Below, piece by piece: positions 13,998 through 26,770 of a stretch of 64,000 nt of DNA. The notes under the pieces were generated by a model. That model was given only the letters and a program-made list of their open reading frames with translations, was not told the DNA's origin and did not search any database. Every line of letters starts with the position of its first letter. Within the stretch, counting starts at the first letter, position 1. Position numbers and translations under genes: made by a program. This DNA comes from Cercis canadensis (lineage: Eukaryota; Streptophyta; Magnoliopsida; Fabales; Fabaceae): assembly GCA_003255065.1 (NCBI GenBank), contig QAOA01007022.1:608420-672419 (forward strand), written 5' to 3'.

Positions 13998-14157
13998 TTA
14001 ACAGCAGTTCAACTAAATTTCTTTGTTTTGGCCTTTTGGGTGGTGTAGTCTGGAAGTCATATTTAGCGGCGGAAAAATCCGTATCTAAAAGCAGAAATTC
14101 CGTCACTAAATTTATTGGTACTGTCTCCCCTAGTCCAATCAAAAGGCAAACCATATA

Positions 14158-14757
14158 GCAAATTGATCTCAATAATATATATTTATAAATTATTTATGTA
14201 AAAAAGAAAATTTTTAAATTAGTTATTTAAAATGGGTAATTTTAAATATTTTATTATTGTTCATNTTCATACGTGAGAGAGAACACGCTTTAGAAGTTAA
14301 AGTGTGTTCAATTAAAATACTATTTACCATGTAAAAGCGTGAAATAGGTTTATGCAATGTAAAAAGGTGGTCACGCTTTAGCCTATAAAGCGTGTTTTAA
14401 TTGAATATGCTTTATAGGGCTAAAGCGTGACACACTTTTTAGAAAAAAAAAGTAGTCATGCTTTAGCCCTGTACAATTAGAACATATTTTATAAGCTAAA
14501 GCATGAATGTCTCTCACTCTACAAAGTGTTCAATTTTATAAACATCTCAACAACTTTTTTAAACAGTGAACACACAAATTCTAAACATGTCCTATAGTGT
14601 TTTCAGTGGATATACGCTCTATTTATGTATAGCGTATTCTCTCTTACGAATGACAAATAATAAAATAATTAAAACTGCTCCATTTAAGTAAATAGTTTAA
14701 AAAGTGCTCATTTTGCATAAATAATTTACAAATGTATATTATTTAGGTCAATTTATC
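14158..14757. mobile_element. Foldback MULE-like MITE, copy 1 (600 bp)
   Basis: The ends are inverted copies over about 100 bases: GCAAATTGATCTCAATAATATA at the left against the reverse complement of the right end, GATAAATTGACCTAAATAATATA. The interior holds repeated inverted units of the CACGCTTTAGC / GCTAAAGCGTG type. CCATATA is present on both flanks, consistent with a degraded 9-bp target duplication. Related copies are at 34551-35514 and 39758-40065. The N at 14265 lies inside it, flanked by TTCAT on both sides. Confidence 0.7.
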
Positions 14758-17700
14758 CCATATATGCTAGGGTTAAGAGAATTCATGAGGAAATTCATTA
14801 CAGCTTAGTCATGTGAAATTCATTTTGATAATGCTAAGATTCTAATCAATGATATATATCAAATCATACTTAAACATGCTCCATCATTTCTACCATTAGG
14901 CTAATTTTTGGGCTTCAAGCACAAATATTCTTCAATGCAAGGAAAAATAGCTCTTTAAAAAGGGAAAATCATTCTTTTTTTAAAAAAAAATATAGTTGTT
15001 TTTAAAATAAATTAAACATTAGAACTTATAAGATAAAACTAATTTTTACAAAATATTTATAAAAATATTTTCTGATAAATTATTAAAGAAAGAGTTTTAA
15101 AATCAAAATATATTATATTTTTATAAAAGAAAGTATTCCTAAAAAAACTTAAGGATTTGTCTGATAAAACTAAATAATTTTAGCAAGCATATAATTCAAT
15201 AGTTAATAATCAAATAAAACAGGGTGTTCTGGAAAGAAGTTGTTTACATTTAATAATATGATAAAGTAAGTACCAAAAAAAAATGATTAAGGTGTATGAA
15301 AGGAAAGGTTCACTGCTGAAAGTGTTAAGCAACACGTAACTTTAAGTTTTTCTTTTGTTGGTATCAACAAATATATATTTACTGCTGAAATGAGTAGTTT
15401 ATTCTAATTTATAATTCAATAAAATAAATGACTATGTTGGAAAAACCATAAAACTTATTAAGATGCTAATTATTTATAGATGGATACATTACTAATCGAA
15501 GTATTGCCGACTTCATCAAGAAAGAAAAAGAACTTGCCGACTTAAGTAATAATGAAATTGGTATCGATTAAATCACAAAGATGAAAGTTTATACTTTGAT
15601 AATAATTATTGAGACAGATCTTCAACATTTTATTCTACTTTCATCACCAATTAAATTATCAAAGATAAAGTCTTGGTGATGTGAAAACCTCGTCAAAAGA
15701 AATTGTGATAAGAAGGAATCACAAAAACAAAAAAAATGTCAGCCATCCCTTGAAAAGAAAAAGTAGTTGTTGTATATATATGATAATAAATTGATAATAT
15801 GATTAGGTTAGAAAGATTGGACGACGTGATCAAATAGAAATACGACTATGTGCTTCCAAAGTGGAAAGCTTCTGTGAAAGTGAAAACTTAACGGCTTGGT
15901 GTAGCCAGCTAGTGCATACCAAATGATAAATAATCAGATTGTGAAAGAAAAATAAGGTTACTTTTCTTTTCATTTTGCATCATTGTTTCTGGGATTCAAC
16001 ATTAGCTTAATGATGCTCTTTGAAATTTCTTCAATAATTAAAAAAAAAATGCAATTAGCTCTCTACACGTATCATTTCTCAAAATGAGACAAACTTTTTG
16101 CCCTACTCATAGGGATTTGTTATCTTCAAACGTATACCAGAATCTATTACTATTTTTGAGTCAAATGTCAAAAAAAAAAAAAACGTGTCATGTTCCTATT
16201 AATTAATTGTGCAACTAATTAATAGTGTCTCCACTGGATTAGATATTTACAAAATGACATGTATCACTTATCAATCATTTCTCAATTTTTTCCTTTTCTT
16301 TTCCCATTTTTTCTTTTGATTGCTACTTTAGTTGATTTATAATCAGACTCTCAATAATAAAACCAATGCCGCGTTGACTATGACGTTTTATATTATATAT
16401 ACTCCTATCAAGAAGCCGAAATTTTGCTCACAGACACAACCCTCTTTACAGTTATATTTACTCAATTTATATATAAAAATTATATATATTTATACATTAT
16501 TTATTCAATTTATAATTACCCTAATGTAATTTACGTGTTAGAGGCTAGAGAGACTGGCAATTATTATGGAAAAATTTGTAGGAATCTTTTGATGCATTGT
16601 TGCCAAAATTGGGACAAACTAAAGTTTTGCTATTCCTTTTTGGTCTCCTGCATTAAAGTAAGAATAAACTAAAATAATAACAAGTTGAAGGTCATCTTTA
16701 TTAGAATGCCATGAGGCCCATTACACTGCAAGAGCATCTACTTTGTCATTAAAGGGGATATGAATGACATTAGCAAAAGGATAGGGATCGATATCAATTT
16801 TCATAAAATGGAAGTTGACTATGTTTTATTAGTTTTTTTGTATATCAGGAAGAAAAAGGAAACGAATATCCTGTCCCTTCAGGTTCAACAAGTATAGCTG
16901 AGTTAACGAATATTGTACAAATTAAAAAAGCATAAAGCATAAGTGTTCAATAACAGGTTAATTCCCATTTTAATACTCCTAACAGTTACTCTTTGGCTCT
17001 CTCTCACCTGGTTCTCCCAGAATGCTGTTACATATACTTACAAGTTAAAAAGCTTCAATGACCGATTTGACAAAACAGTGAACGAGCTGTTGCCATTGTT
17101 AACACTTCATAGGTTGGAGGAATGCTAGTTATACAACTTTTTATTCACAAACTTGTATATATGCACAGACGACAACATATGAATTTAAAAGAAAAAAGTT
17201 AGGCAGTCCAAACTCAGATATATACATGTATAGTTGTGCATATATATTGCTTTCAAAGATATTGCAACTACCATTACTCTTTAGGCTGCAAGATAATTTT
17301 GCTATGTATATATTAATCAAGTGCTAATATATAATATATGCCAATTATTTGATTGTGGTTATAAAACAAGAAATTAATAAAAGAATGACTAATTCATCAA
17401 TGCCCTATAAAAAGACATAGATTATCAAACATTTTATAACTAAGTGATACTGAGATTGTCTTCAGAACTTGTAAATTATGTGTTTGAATCCAAAATTTTA
17501 ACCAAAAATACAAAAAAAAAAAGTCAGAGATTAAAATTGCATTAATTAAGTCAAAAATATATACTAGGTAACTTTTTTTTTTATCTATTAAAAACTACAC
17601 AAGAGATTATTCTTTTCCCTCCCACTAATGAAAGCTACATATAACTTTGAAGAGAAGTTATATATTCTCTTGAGTTGCTTTGCATGGGCCGGCAATCGAT

Positions 17701-18813
17701 GTTCCTCTCTTAATATGTACATACACATACTTACAAATAAGAGGACAGATCAAAAGCAACCTCTACTAAATGATGAAGCTTCTTAGGTTGATTCATTTTT
17801 TAAATCGCACTCCTCTCAAATTCATAACAATTGTTTTGTTGTTTATTGTCCCTGTTCATGAAAACAAAAATTTAGAGAAGCGAAATACATTAAAGAGCTA
17901 GATTCCGTAACATTCTTTCCTCGATTATCCTTGCATTGAATATATATTTCCTCTTTTTAATTACAATGCTGCAACTAGGATTTCATCATAAAGCTAGTGA
18001 CTTAAATTTGTTTATTTATCTTTTTTTTTTCTTTAATCACACTTATCTTCTCTTGATGGTGGAATTTTCCCATTAACTTTTCCATGACAAAGTTCCACCA
18101 GAAAGTCTATAACCTATCTATATATAATAATAGGGCATCGTAATCCAAAGCCGACCATTAATTATCNTAAAGAGCTAGATTCCGTAACATTCTTTCCTCG
18201 ATTATCCTTGCATTGAATATATGTTTCCTCTTTTTAATTACAATGCTGCAACTAGGATTTCATCATAAAGCTAGTGACTTAAATTTGTTTATTTATCTTT
18301 TTTTTTTTCTTTAATCACACTTATCTTCTCTTGATGGTGGAATTTTCCCATTAACTTTTCCATGACAAAGTTCCACCAGAAAGTCTATAACCTATCTATA
18401 TATAATAATAGGGCATCGTAATCCAAAGCCGACCATTAATTATCTGATTGGCTTTGTTTAGTAATTTTCTACCACAGCCATAATTTATTCAATCTTCATT
18501 GATTAAAGGGTCAATTTTAAGAAAAAATAAATCTAATTAACTTGTACCAATACCATCATATCTTGAAATAAGTTTTCCTATTTAGGAAGTGGGTGGTGGG
18601 GAGAGTGAAAAAGTAAATTTTACAAAAATGATGAAATATAAAAGCAAAAAAGAAAACATAAAGAAGCAAAAGCTAGAGCTTCATTTATGAAAGTTAGTAA
18701 ATAAGGAGAGAAAAGAGACTTTACCGTTATATTAATTGTAGTCCATTAGAGTTGATTTATTAAGTGAAAAAAGCTATCTTTTTTAATCATCATACAGTGG
18801 CAAACAAGAGCCA
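14758..18813. other. Intergenic region without supported genes
   Basis: AT-rich DNA with poly-A/T tracts. A 61-codon frame (16943-17128) has a hydrophobic start but no recognisable family, so I do not call it a gene. An assembly duplication surrounds the N at 18167. Confidence 0.5.
17891..18444. repeat. About 277-bp direct duplication around single N at 18167 (assembly scar)
   Basis: The segment 17891-18166 recurs at 18168-18444 with minimal differences (ATATATATTTCC versus ATATATGTTTCC, and one extra T in a homopolymer). Confidence 0.88.
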
Positions 18814-18972
18814 TTACATCAAGATCCCACAACCAAGGTGAAGCCAAATTGGGTTGAGGGATTCGCCGACAAACTTCATATTAACAACTGGCTCTGGCTT
18901 AATTAGGCCATAGTCTCTATAGACTACAAGTCGCAGTCCTTGCTGATGCCCGCCATCATGCTCTCCAGGCAT
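18814..18972 (-). CDS. Unrecognised 52-residue open reading frame
   Basis: On the minus strand an ATG at 18972 opens a frame of 52 codons ending in TAA. It begins MPGEHDGGHQQGLRL, continues with VVYRDYGLIKPEPVV, and ends with LNPIWLHLGCGILM. The protein has no low-complexity stretch and no obvious signal peptide or membrane segment. The DNA is visibly richer in G+C than its surroundings, unlike the many spurious AT-rich frames here. An in-frame TAA lies 14 codons upstream of the ATG, so it is either a short protein or the last exon of a decayed or multi-exon gene. I do not recognise the family. The opposite strand is also partly open (about 30 codons), which weakens the case. Transcript or conservation evidence would decide. 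Confidence 0.3.
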   Translation of the reverse strand: MPGEHDGGHQQGLRLVVYRDYGLIKPEPVVNMKFVGESLNPIWLHLGCGILM

Positions 18973-20193
18973 ATAATGGTTGTTGGCTAGGACTTTTAGA
19001 TTTGGAGAGAGTTATCTTTCTGTGAATCCATGTTTTTGTGTGTTTTTGCTGTAATTGCACATTGTTTTTATTGGCCAAAATGTTTATAATTAAAGTTATT
19101 AATATTAGAACTAGGGATGAAAGTTATGAAATTGAGTGAGTTAATCACGGTAGGTAAGGGTGGGGTCAAGGGTGTAATGTTCAGGCGAGGTGTTACATCT
19201 AAATCAAAAGAGAACCACATTCAATAATTCTAATTTGGAGATGGAATGAAAGGGATTTAACTTTAGAAGAAGCCTCCTCTCTCCTTTTTGAAAAACGTGC
19301 AAGGCCAAAAGAATCAAATCTCAAAGTGATATTGATGAGATTAAAAGGTGGCAAAAGGCAATTGCCTTTCTTTGAAATTTTTCATCAACATTTCAATCCA
19401 AAAACCCTACAAATTAACACTGATATTGAGACATTTGTTCTCTTTTCACTAACTTCCAGGGAGTAAGAGAACATGGGGTTCTGATCAGAGTAGGACACAA
19501 CTCTTAATCTACTTTAATCTTCCATGTGAATTAGGAGAGATTCCTTTGTAAAATAGTTGTCATTTTGATTAATTTTTTTTTATAATTTTCTTGGCTGGAG
19601 AAAATTTTTCTAGGTTTGTATATTGATCTTATCATGAAAAAGTTTCATGTGATTTCTATGGCTTCCACAATCATTTAAGGTTTCTGATTAGACATTGTCA
19701 TCACTTGCAAGACCTTAAAATGTTGTAAACATAGAAAAGTTAGCTCCATCAATTATATAGCACCCTTTGCCTCTCTCTTTCTGAGCACCAATTTTTTCTT
19801 TTTTTTTGTGGTTTTCACTTCTTTCCTCTTTTCAATGATCATGGAGGATTCCCACGACAAAGTCTTCAATAACAGAGCAAAAGATGGGAGATACCCTTTT
19901 ACTTTGAACATCGATTGTCATTATGCATAAAATCAATGTCATCGTTACTCTGTCTGGGCCCTTGTGTTTCTATCTAAATTCTAGAAAAATATCTGTGATC
20001 TAGAACAAGATTTGGTTCAGAAATTATCATAACCACTTATGGGCAAAAGAGCTAAGTTTTTCTTCAGGAATTCTATTCTTTTGGGATGTGAAGAGATGGA
20101 AGAGAGACTCAGAATTTGCCAATTAAAACTTAAGTACCGACGTTTGAGCAAAATTAGAATAAACCAAAGATTTTAAATTTAATTTTGGTGTGC

Positions 20194-20194
<1 letters not shown>

Positions 20195-20225
<31 letters not shown>

Positions 20226-20232
20226 NTTTTTT
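20195..20232. repeat. Poly-T tract interrupted by N at 20226
   Basis: A run of about 37 T residues with a single N inside. This is a homopolymer at a contig junction, consistent with the other N sites, and the true length cannot be known. Confidence 0.85.
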
Positions 20233-20667
20233 CTGGTTGCAGTGTTATTTGCTAATGATACTGTAAGTAACTTAAATGTGTATACTTTTTAACGATAAAA
20301 TTTCTTAAAAATAAATATAAATATCCTATTTTGAGTAAGAAAAAAAGGGAGAGAATCTAAAGAACAATATCGTTATGTAAGTTATATAACCCAAATAGAC
20401 GAAAGGAAAAGATAAAGAATACTTTCCCACTAGCAATTCACCTTAAACGTGATAATTTAAAGGTAAAAAATTATCAAATTATTTTCATAAAAAAATTACC
20501 AATTATGAAGACTAGGTATATTATATCCGTTAATTCCATGGCTATAAGCCTATAACTGAACTTTTGTATACCCTAGGTGCTATAATCCCACTAGGTCATT
20601 TGTTTTTGGTTAAAACAGGAACTTCATAGATAGAAAAGGTCTTTAAACGGATTAAGATAAGATACAG

Positions 20668-20890
20668 TCATCCAACAGCAAAATCTCTCCTCCTAGTGGA
20701 GCTAACAATTCTAGGAAGTAGTGCACCTCTTCTATCGGAGAATAGAAAAGGTTTAACAAAAAGAGGGGATCATCAAAAATTTTAAAAGAGGATGTCATTT
20801 GATGAGCTGCCTTTGTCATTGTATCTGCACATTCATTAACTTCCCTAAAGACATAATGGATCCAAACATGATAATCCCACTAGGTCCTTT
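20668..20890 (-). pseudogene. LINE-type RNase-H-like C-terminal remnant
   Basis: On the minus strand the translation reads HVWIHYVFREVNECADTMTK, close to the HVxREAN.xADxLAK signature at the end of plant LINE-associated RNase H (RVT_3) domains. It is followed by the Phe/Asp/Pro-rich tail usual for those proteins. The tail appears to need a one-base shift to stay family-like (a DDPLFLL frame versus a PPLFVKPF frame). No upstream reverse transcriptase is visible, so this is a dead fragment. Confidence 0.5.
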
Positions 20891-22755
20891 CAGAAGGATA
20901 TACAAGAATATAACGTCATAATCAGATCAACTTACCAATAATTTGCATGTTGTAGTAATTAAATATTACATTTAACGCATGCCAAAAGCTATTAAGAACC
21001 TCATTGGTGGATATGTAGCAAACAAGCACGTAGTTAGTTGACCTACAGTTGAAGCCGTTTACTGACCATTCTATCTATATTTTATGGGATTAAGAACCTC
21101 ACTAGTCCAAGCACAAAAATTAATTATCCCGAAAATAATTAAAAATAAATAAATGAAGTATTAAATTTATAATGGTGGGGTCTGATACAGGATTAGAGGA
21201 ATCAAACCATTTGTACTTGTACTGATAAGAAAAAACGTACTTAGAAACAAACAACAAACAGAATAAAACAAACTTATAATAGATGTCGAGTGTGTTGCAT
21301 GAAATCAGAAATGCTTCATATTTTATTAGCCATGCATTTGTGAAGCACGAACTAGTGGTGAAGTTCATAAATCAAACAATTAAGGACATGGTATTTTTGT
21401 CGTAGTTCATGAGCTTGGAGTCTTCTCCTAATTGTGGGTCCTCCAACTGTATCCATTATCCACCAAATTCATTTAGTGGAATTGGGTAGATATTGTCAAA
21501 CCTTAATATTGGATGTGTTCCTGTTATACCTACTTCAGTACTTAATTAGTAACAAAAAATATAATATTGGATGATAAGATATAAATCTAATGTTTGTTGT
21601 TAAAAAAGTTCTATAACAAAAACACAGAAAAATGAGTATTTTAAAAATAATTGTTTCAAGAAGAGGAAAATTATTTCATGTCTTAAAAACGGAAAATTTA
21701 TTCATCATAATAAATTACAAGAGGATGTATCATTTTTAAAGAAAATAAAGGTTTTGCTTGCTTCTTTCCTTTATGACCATTATTGTTTATTAATTTAAAT
21801 ATATTATGTACATTTAAGAAATCTCATATCAAATTTCATATTTATTTTTTTGGTTATATAGGAGCACAATATGTTAAGAAAATGAGAGGCAGTTCATGGC
21901 GAAAATACAACACATAACATTAAACTTTCTAGTTCCTATAACTAGAAGATGTGTCACTAAACTCACACGTTGGCTAATTTCATAATTTTAGATATCCTTA
22001 TTAATTCTACAAAAAAAAGTTACCGAACAATACTTGATCAATATAAATAAACGCTAATTCTTTCACTATAGCTTTTTCATAGCATTCACATCAATCGATG
22101 ATTAGTTATGATAAGTGACAACATATTTAAAATGGACCCTGTGTTATGTTTGGTTCTATTTTCTGTAGGCATGAATTTTAAGCTTGTAGAGTTAACCAAG
22201 AGTTGAAATTTTGCCTGCTTAAATTTTAGGGTTAGTTTTAGAAGCCTTGTCCAAGCTCAATTATATATATGGCATATTAATCATTAATCAGATGACTTTT
22301 TCATTACCGATCTACTTAAGCTATCTCTTAGTGAACTTATTTCCTTAATCTTAAAATAAGGAAAAAGCCTATTGAACTCAAAACAAGCATACATAGTATA
22401 ATAAGTTTAGAGATCTCTAAAAAAAGATTGAAGTCTTGAATTTAAATTCACATTCTCATATACTCCCAGTAAAATATTTAGTTCTATCTATTTAATAACA
22501 AAAAAAATAATTTACCCAAAAAATCTCACTTGGAACTACTTAATTAATTTGTAAGAGTTCAAAGATTTAATCTTCTTTCTGTCATATTAAAAAAAATATA
22601 TCAACAGATATGAATAGACCCTAGCTACTATGGCTGCTACTTACTCGGTGCGTTTTCCTGGCATTATCTTCTCGGCTGAATAGCAAAACTCTTAAAATAA
22701 AATCAAAGGTTCTTGAAATATAGAAGTCTGCATTTTTTAAACTTAATACGGCAAC

Positions 22756-23679
22756 CAGTGGCGGATCTTCTTGAGGACAGGGGCGCCCCCCCACCACCCC
22801 CCACAAAGAAAAAAAAATTAATTAAGTTGGTTAAAAAAAGTCTACCCATTTAATTTTTAAAAAAAGAAACCAAATATAACCCCCTCAAAATAAATTAATA
22901 AAATGTTTAAGACCACTCTTCTTCAAATTTAACCCAAAGCTCATAGCCCACTTGCCAATTCCACTTAGCCCACTTTTCAAATTAGACAAATTAATAAAAA
23001 AGAAAACAACTAGAAAGTTCTGATGTTTTTGTTCTTGAAGTTGCAAGGGAAACGAGTTAACGAGGTATTGAGAATGACAAACAACCCTTTTGGTGAAATG
23101 CTTCATGTGCTTGCATAGTGATGTAAAGCATCCATTATTTTTTATGAATCACTTTAATTTTGTGTTTATTAGTCTTTGTATTTTCCTTCGATCTGTTTTT
23201 TTTTTACCAATGAATTTTCTTGTAGATAATATGGTGATTTATATTGAAAGAGAAATAACTGCAAGTTTTACTTTTGATTCTATTATTGATGATTTCAAGT
23301 CATTAAAAGAGATGAGAGCAACACTTTAAATGGAGGTAATTTTTAATTATTTCATTTAACATTATGTTTAATTAATTGTGTTGTCACATTTCTAAATTTA
23401 AATACATTAATATGTTACACAGTGAACCATCTTTTTTGGTTTCGTGATATTTTTTTGTGCTTTTGTAATTGACATGACATCTACAACAAATCAAGGTTAG
23501 TATGCATTTTATCTTATACAATATGACTGTTTATCTTTGTAAAGAAATGTTTTAATATATGATGTATTTTGTCTCTAAGTATAAATATTGTAAAAGATGT
23601 ATATCATTATAATTTTTTTTCTATTGATTGTTAAGTATCTCTTTGCCCCCTCAATTATTTTGTTCAAGATCTGCCACTG
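22756..23679 (+). mobile_element. Degenerate hAT transposon, 924 bp
   Basis: The left end CAGTGGCGGATCTTC and the right end GATCTGCCACTG form inverted termini with the CAGTGGCGGATC form common in plant hAT elements. The flanks carry an 8-bp near-duplication, ACGGCAAC (22748-22755) and AAGGCAAC (23680-23687), matching 7 of 8, which fits the hAT target size. Inside, near the right end, is the tail of a hAT transposase frame (see 23230-23329). The interior is otherwise too short and broken for an autonomous element. Confidence 0.75.
23230..23329 (+). pseudogene. C-terminal remnant of a hAT transposase
   Basis: The frame ends with YIEREITASFTFDSIIDDF followed by KSLKEMRATL and a stop. This matches the usual ending of plant hAT (TTF/zf-MYM type) transposases: an acidic helix of the form IExEI.....DxIIxxFxxMKxRRxxL just after the dimerisation domain. 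Nothing intact precedes it, so it is a deletion derivative carried within the 22756-23679 element. Confidence 0.6.
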
Positions 23680-25240
23680 AAGGCAACCATGGATCAAAAA
23701 AGTAAAAAATATTCTATGACTATAATACTATATAACATGATGATGATCAAGTCAAAAATTTACGATGGCAACCATGGATCTCAAGCTCAATTTCTTCCTT
23801 CTCTTTCTTAGGAAGAAGAAATAATCAAATTCAAGCTGTTGTTATCGAGAGATATATATATCTTTCCACTAAAATTAAGAAGGAAGACAAAAACTTCTAA
23901 GACATTTTTGCAACTTAAAACTTATAAGATTAAACTCTGCAAGTTGAAATTTGAATCTTAGGAAAACATATAATTAATTGTTAGTTAAAGCTAAGGTCCA
24001 TAATAATTGAGGGTGTTAACTTTTAACTGTTAACCAAGGATGGCCATCAGAAATGAAATGAAGGAGCAATTTGATGCCAAAATCGTCAAGACTCAATATT
24101 CCTATGATGCCTCACTACTGTATCCATCAGTACTGTCTATCACTTTATTATTTTTTTGTGATATATAACAGCGCAGGGGACCTTAGCTTTTGCGAGTTAA
24201 AGGGGAAAGGATACAAGAGAAAAGAATAGGGAAGGAAATGGTTTTTTTTTTTTTTTATTTGAATGATTAAAATAAGCAAGGGGAAAGGAAAAGAAATGAA
24301 ATGTTATATTCAAATGTATGTTTACAAATTTACGCTTAAGTAATTAAATTATTATTTAATATAAAATTTAATAATATAATACACTTATCTTTTCTCCTAA
24401 TAAATTATTTTTTTAATGCTCTAACAAATATTACAATTCAATTAATTAAACCAAAAAATCAATTATTATTTTTTGTTAAAAATTGATAATTATTTTTGGT
24501 TTGTATAAGTAGCATTACTCATTATATTTTTTTCACTCTTGTAGTAGATTTTTCTACTTGTGTGCATAATAAAATTTGAATTGATCAGACGGTTGAAGAG
24601 ACCCTGAAGCTTCATTACTTTATTCATGTACCTTTGTACCCGTATCTTTTGTCATTTTTTACTTCTATCATTGTCAAAATCAAGCACTCATTGTTTTGGT
24701 TAACAATCAAACTTTTCATTTTAGTAGCTATCTATAGTCGTGTAGATTTAAATCTTGTGAAGAGAGAATTAGGAAAGTTCGTGGAAGTAAGTATATTCAC
24801 ATCACATATCACACAAATGTGAAATGAATCTATCTAATTGACAACATTAATCTCTTATTTTGGCCACATCTCTTGTCTCTTTCTTCTCACACTTAGATTA
24901 GGCCTTGGTAATTGGAAGGGCTCACACATACGCGTGATTTCATTGGAATCCAGTAATTATAAGTGGGCAATAATATGAGATGATCATGTCATGATGACAT
25001 CAGTAACTATGCTTTGAAGAAAAGTAGACAATTAATGAAAAATAAACACAAAATTCAGGTCTTTTTTAAAAGAGTATACTAGGAAGATTGTTTCTTAGTA
25101 AACTGCAGATGAAGTTAAAATGGAGAAGCAAGTTAAGGTAGCAGAAGATCACTTTTATTTCTCCAAATTAATCACACAAGAAAAGAGAAAGATAAAGGAT
25201 TGTAATTAATTAGGGAGGCTTGAATTTGACTGTTTGGAGA

Positions 25241-25266
25241 ATATATATATATATATATATATATAT
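25241..25266. repeat. (AT)n microsatellite
   Basis: About 13 uninterrupted AT units. Confidence 0.9.
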
Positions 25267-26638
25267 CCAAGTATGATACAAGATGCAATGACAGGGTTTC
25301 AAAGATGGAGCCATTCTCCAAGATATGCGGCACTTGCTGGCTGCTGCAACTTCCGTAAAAGGGTTGACTTATCAGCTTACAACATTGAGAGTGAAGTGAA
25401 GGCAATGCTTTTAATTAGCTAAGATGGGACACATATGGATGATTTCCTTGATGGATTAGGATAGCCCACCATGTGCACTTATTCTTTTGTTATCCCTTAG
25501 TTCATCCCTGAGAGTTGAGAGCTTCATTTTGCTTTTCTCATCTAAATCAGCACAAATATGATAGAAAAACAAAAATACATGATGCCCAGACTTAACTCAG
25601 GGGCAAGAAGGGAAAAAGGAACTACCCCACCCCACATTGTTCCAAGCCCATTGGGTTCCCTAGGGATCCAGGACATCGAAACTAAAGGGATGTTTGGTAC
25701 AAAGATTTTTTTTAGTTTTTTGTGAATCATAACTTAAAAAATTAAGATTCTCATGTCATGGAAAAATTTATTAGACATAAAAAGAGAGATATATATATAT
25801 ATATATCATTTATTAATGACATAATTGTAATAATATCAAAATTAAAACAAACAAATAAAAAAAAGTAAATAAAACAAAATTAAATAGAAAACAAACAAAT
25901 AAGAAAAAGTGAATAATACCAAAATTAAAAGTTACTTTTTACCGTGCATAAAAATTTTTGGACCTAAGTATATGCCAAGAAAAAAATATTGAGCCATGAA
26001 CCAGTAGACAAGGAAAAGAAAGAACAACAATAATTATTTTTCTTTTTACCGTGCATAAGGTCTTCATTAGCCCAAAAAAAAAAAGTGAATTCATAAGGCG
26101 TTGAGACAAGGGTGAAATTACGACAATACAAAAAATAATTATTTTTCTTTTTTTGGAATTGATTCTGAGATTTTTTCCAATTAATTCTCTTCAAATCTAA
26201 AAAAATTTAACCCGCACATACATTAGTGGTAATGACAGTAATAAGAGAAATTATTTTGCTATGTCTAATACAAAACATCAAAGTAGCCAAAACATAACAT
26301 GTACCAATAAAATTCAAATAATTAGCCAAAGCATAAATGTAAAAGTTGTTTTTCTAAAACTAAAACTAGGGGTACTCTTGTAAAAATAATAAATATTCCT
26401 AAAAAAGTAGTATTTGAACCAAACAAGGGATATGCAATATTGTCTTATATTCACATGAATGTTTAAGATCAACCAAATATAAATTGTAACATTCCTAAGA
26501 ATCACATTCCCAGAAACAATATTCTCATGAATGATGTTTCTTAGGAACAAAAAAAAATCAGTATACTACAATTTTACAGCTTCCACTAGAGATCTGATTT
26601 GTCATTTACAGCTTCCACTGCAAATTTACAATTACTCC

Positions 26639-26770
26639 CTATCTCGACCTCTCTGCTACGTCCATTGCTAATAGAATGCCTCTAGTTTCAGCTTCTAGTG
26701 CCGAGCTAATCGCCACCTTGGTTGATATGCAAAACCTAGTAGATACCAAGAGCTTTTTCCCCCTTTCAAC
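26639..26770 (-). pseudogene. RNase-H-like fragment of a LINE-type element
   Basis: The minus-strand frame contains LLVSTRFCISTKVAISSALE, continuing AETRGILLAMDVA. This resembles the central AE.xAxxxAxxxA helix of plant RVT_3/RNase-H-like domains associated with LINEs. The following catalytic ETD segment is missing because the frame stops right after AERSR, so it is a remnant. Confidence 0.4.

Larger units (their letters stand above)
10460..14157. other. Intergenic region downstream of the NAC gene
   Basis: No supported gene. It contains the probable NAC 3' untranslated region in the first few hundred bases, a GA-rich tract near 11080-11100, an assembly duplication around the N at 12155, and an (AT)n microsatellite at 13979-13997. 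A short open frame from an ATG at about 10970 to 11169 has no recognised motif and ends in GA-repeat-derived residues. Confidence 0.55.
18973..22755. other. Intergenic region with a retroelement remnant
   Basis: No intact gene is seen. It contains a poly-T run interrupted by N (20195-20232) and an RNase-H-like remnant (20668-20890). Elsewhere I see only AT-rich sequence and short frames without motifs. Confidence 0.5.
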
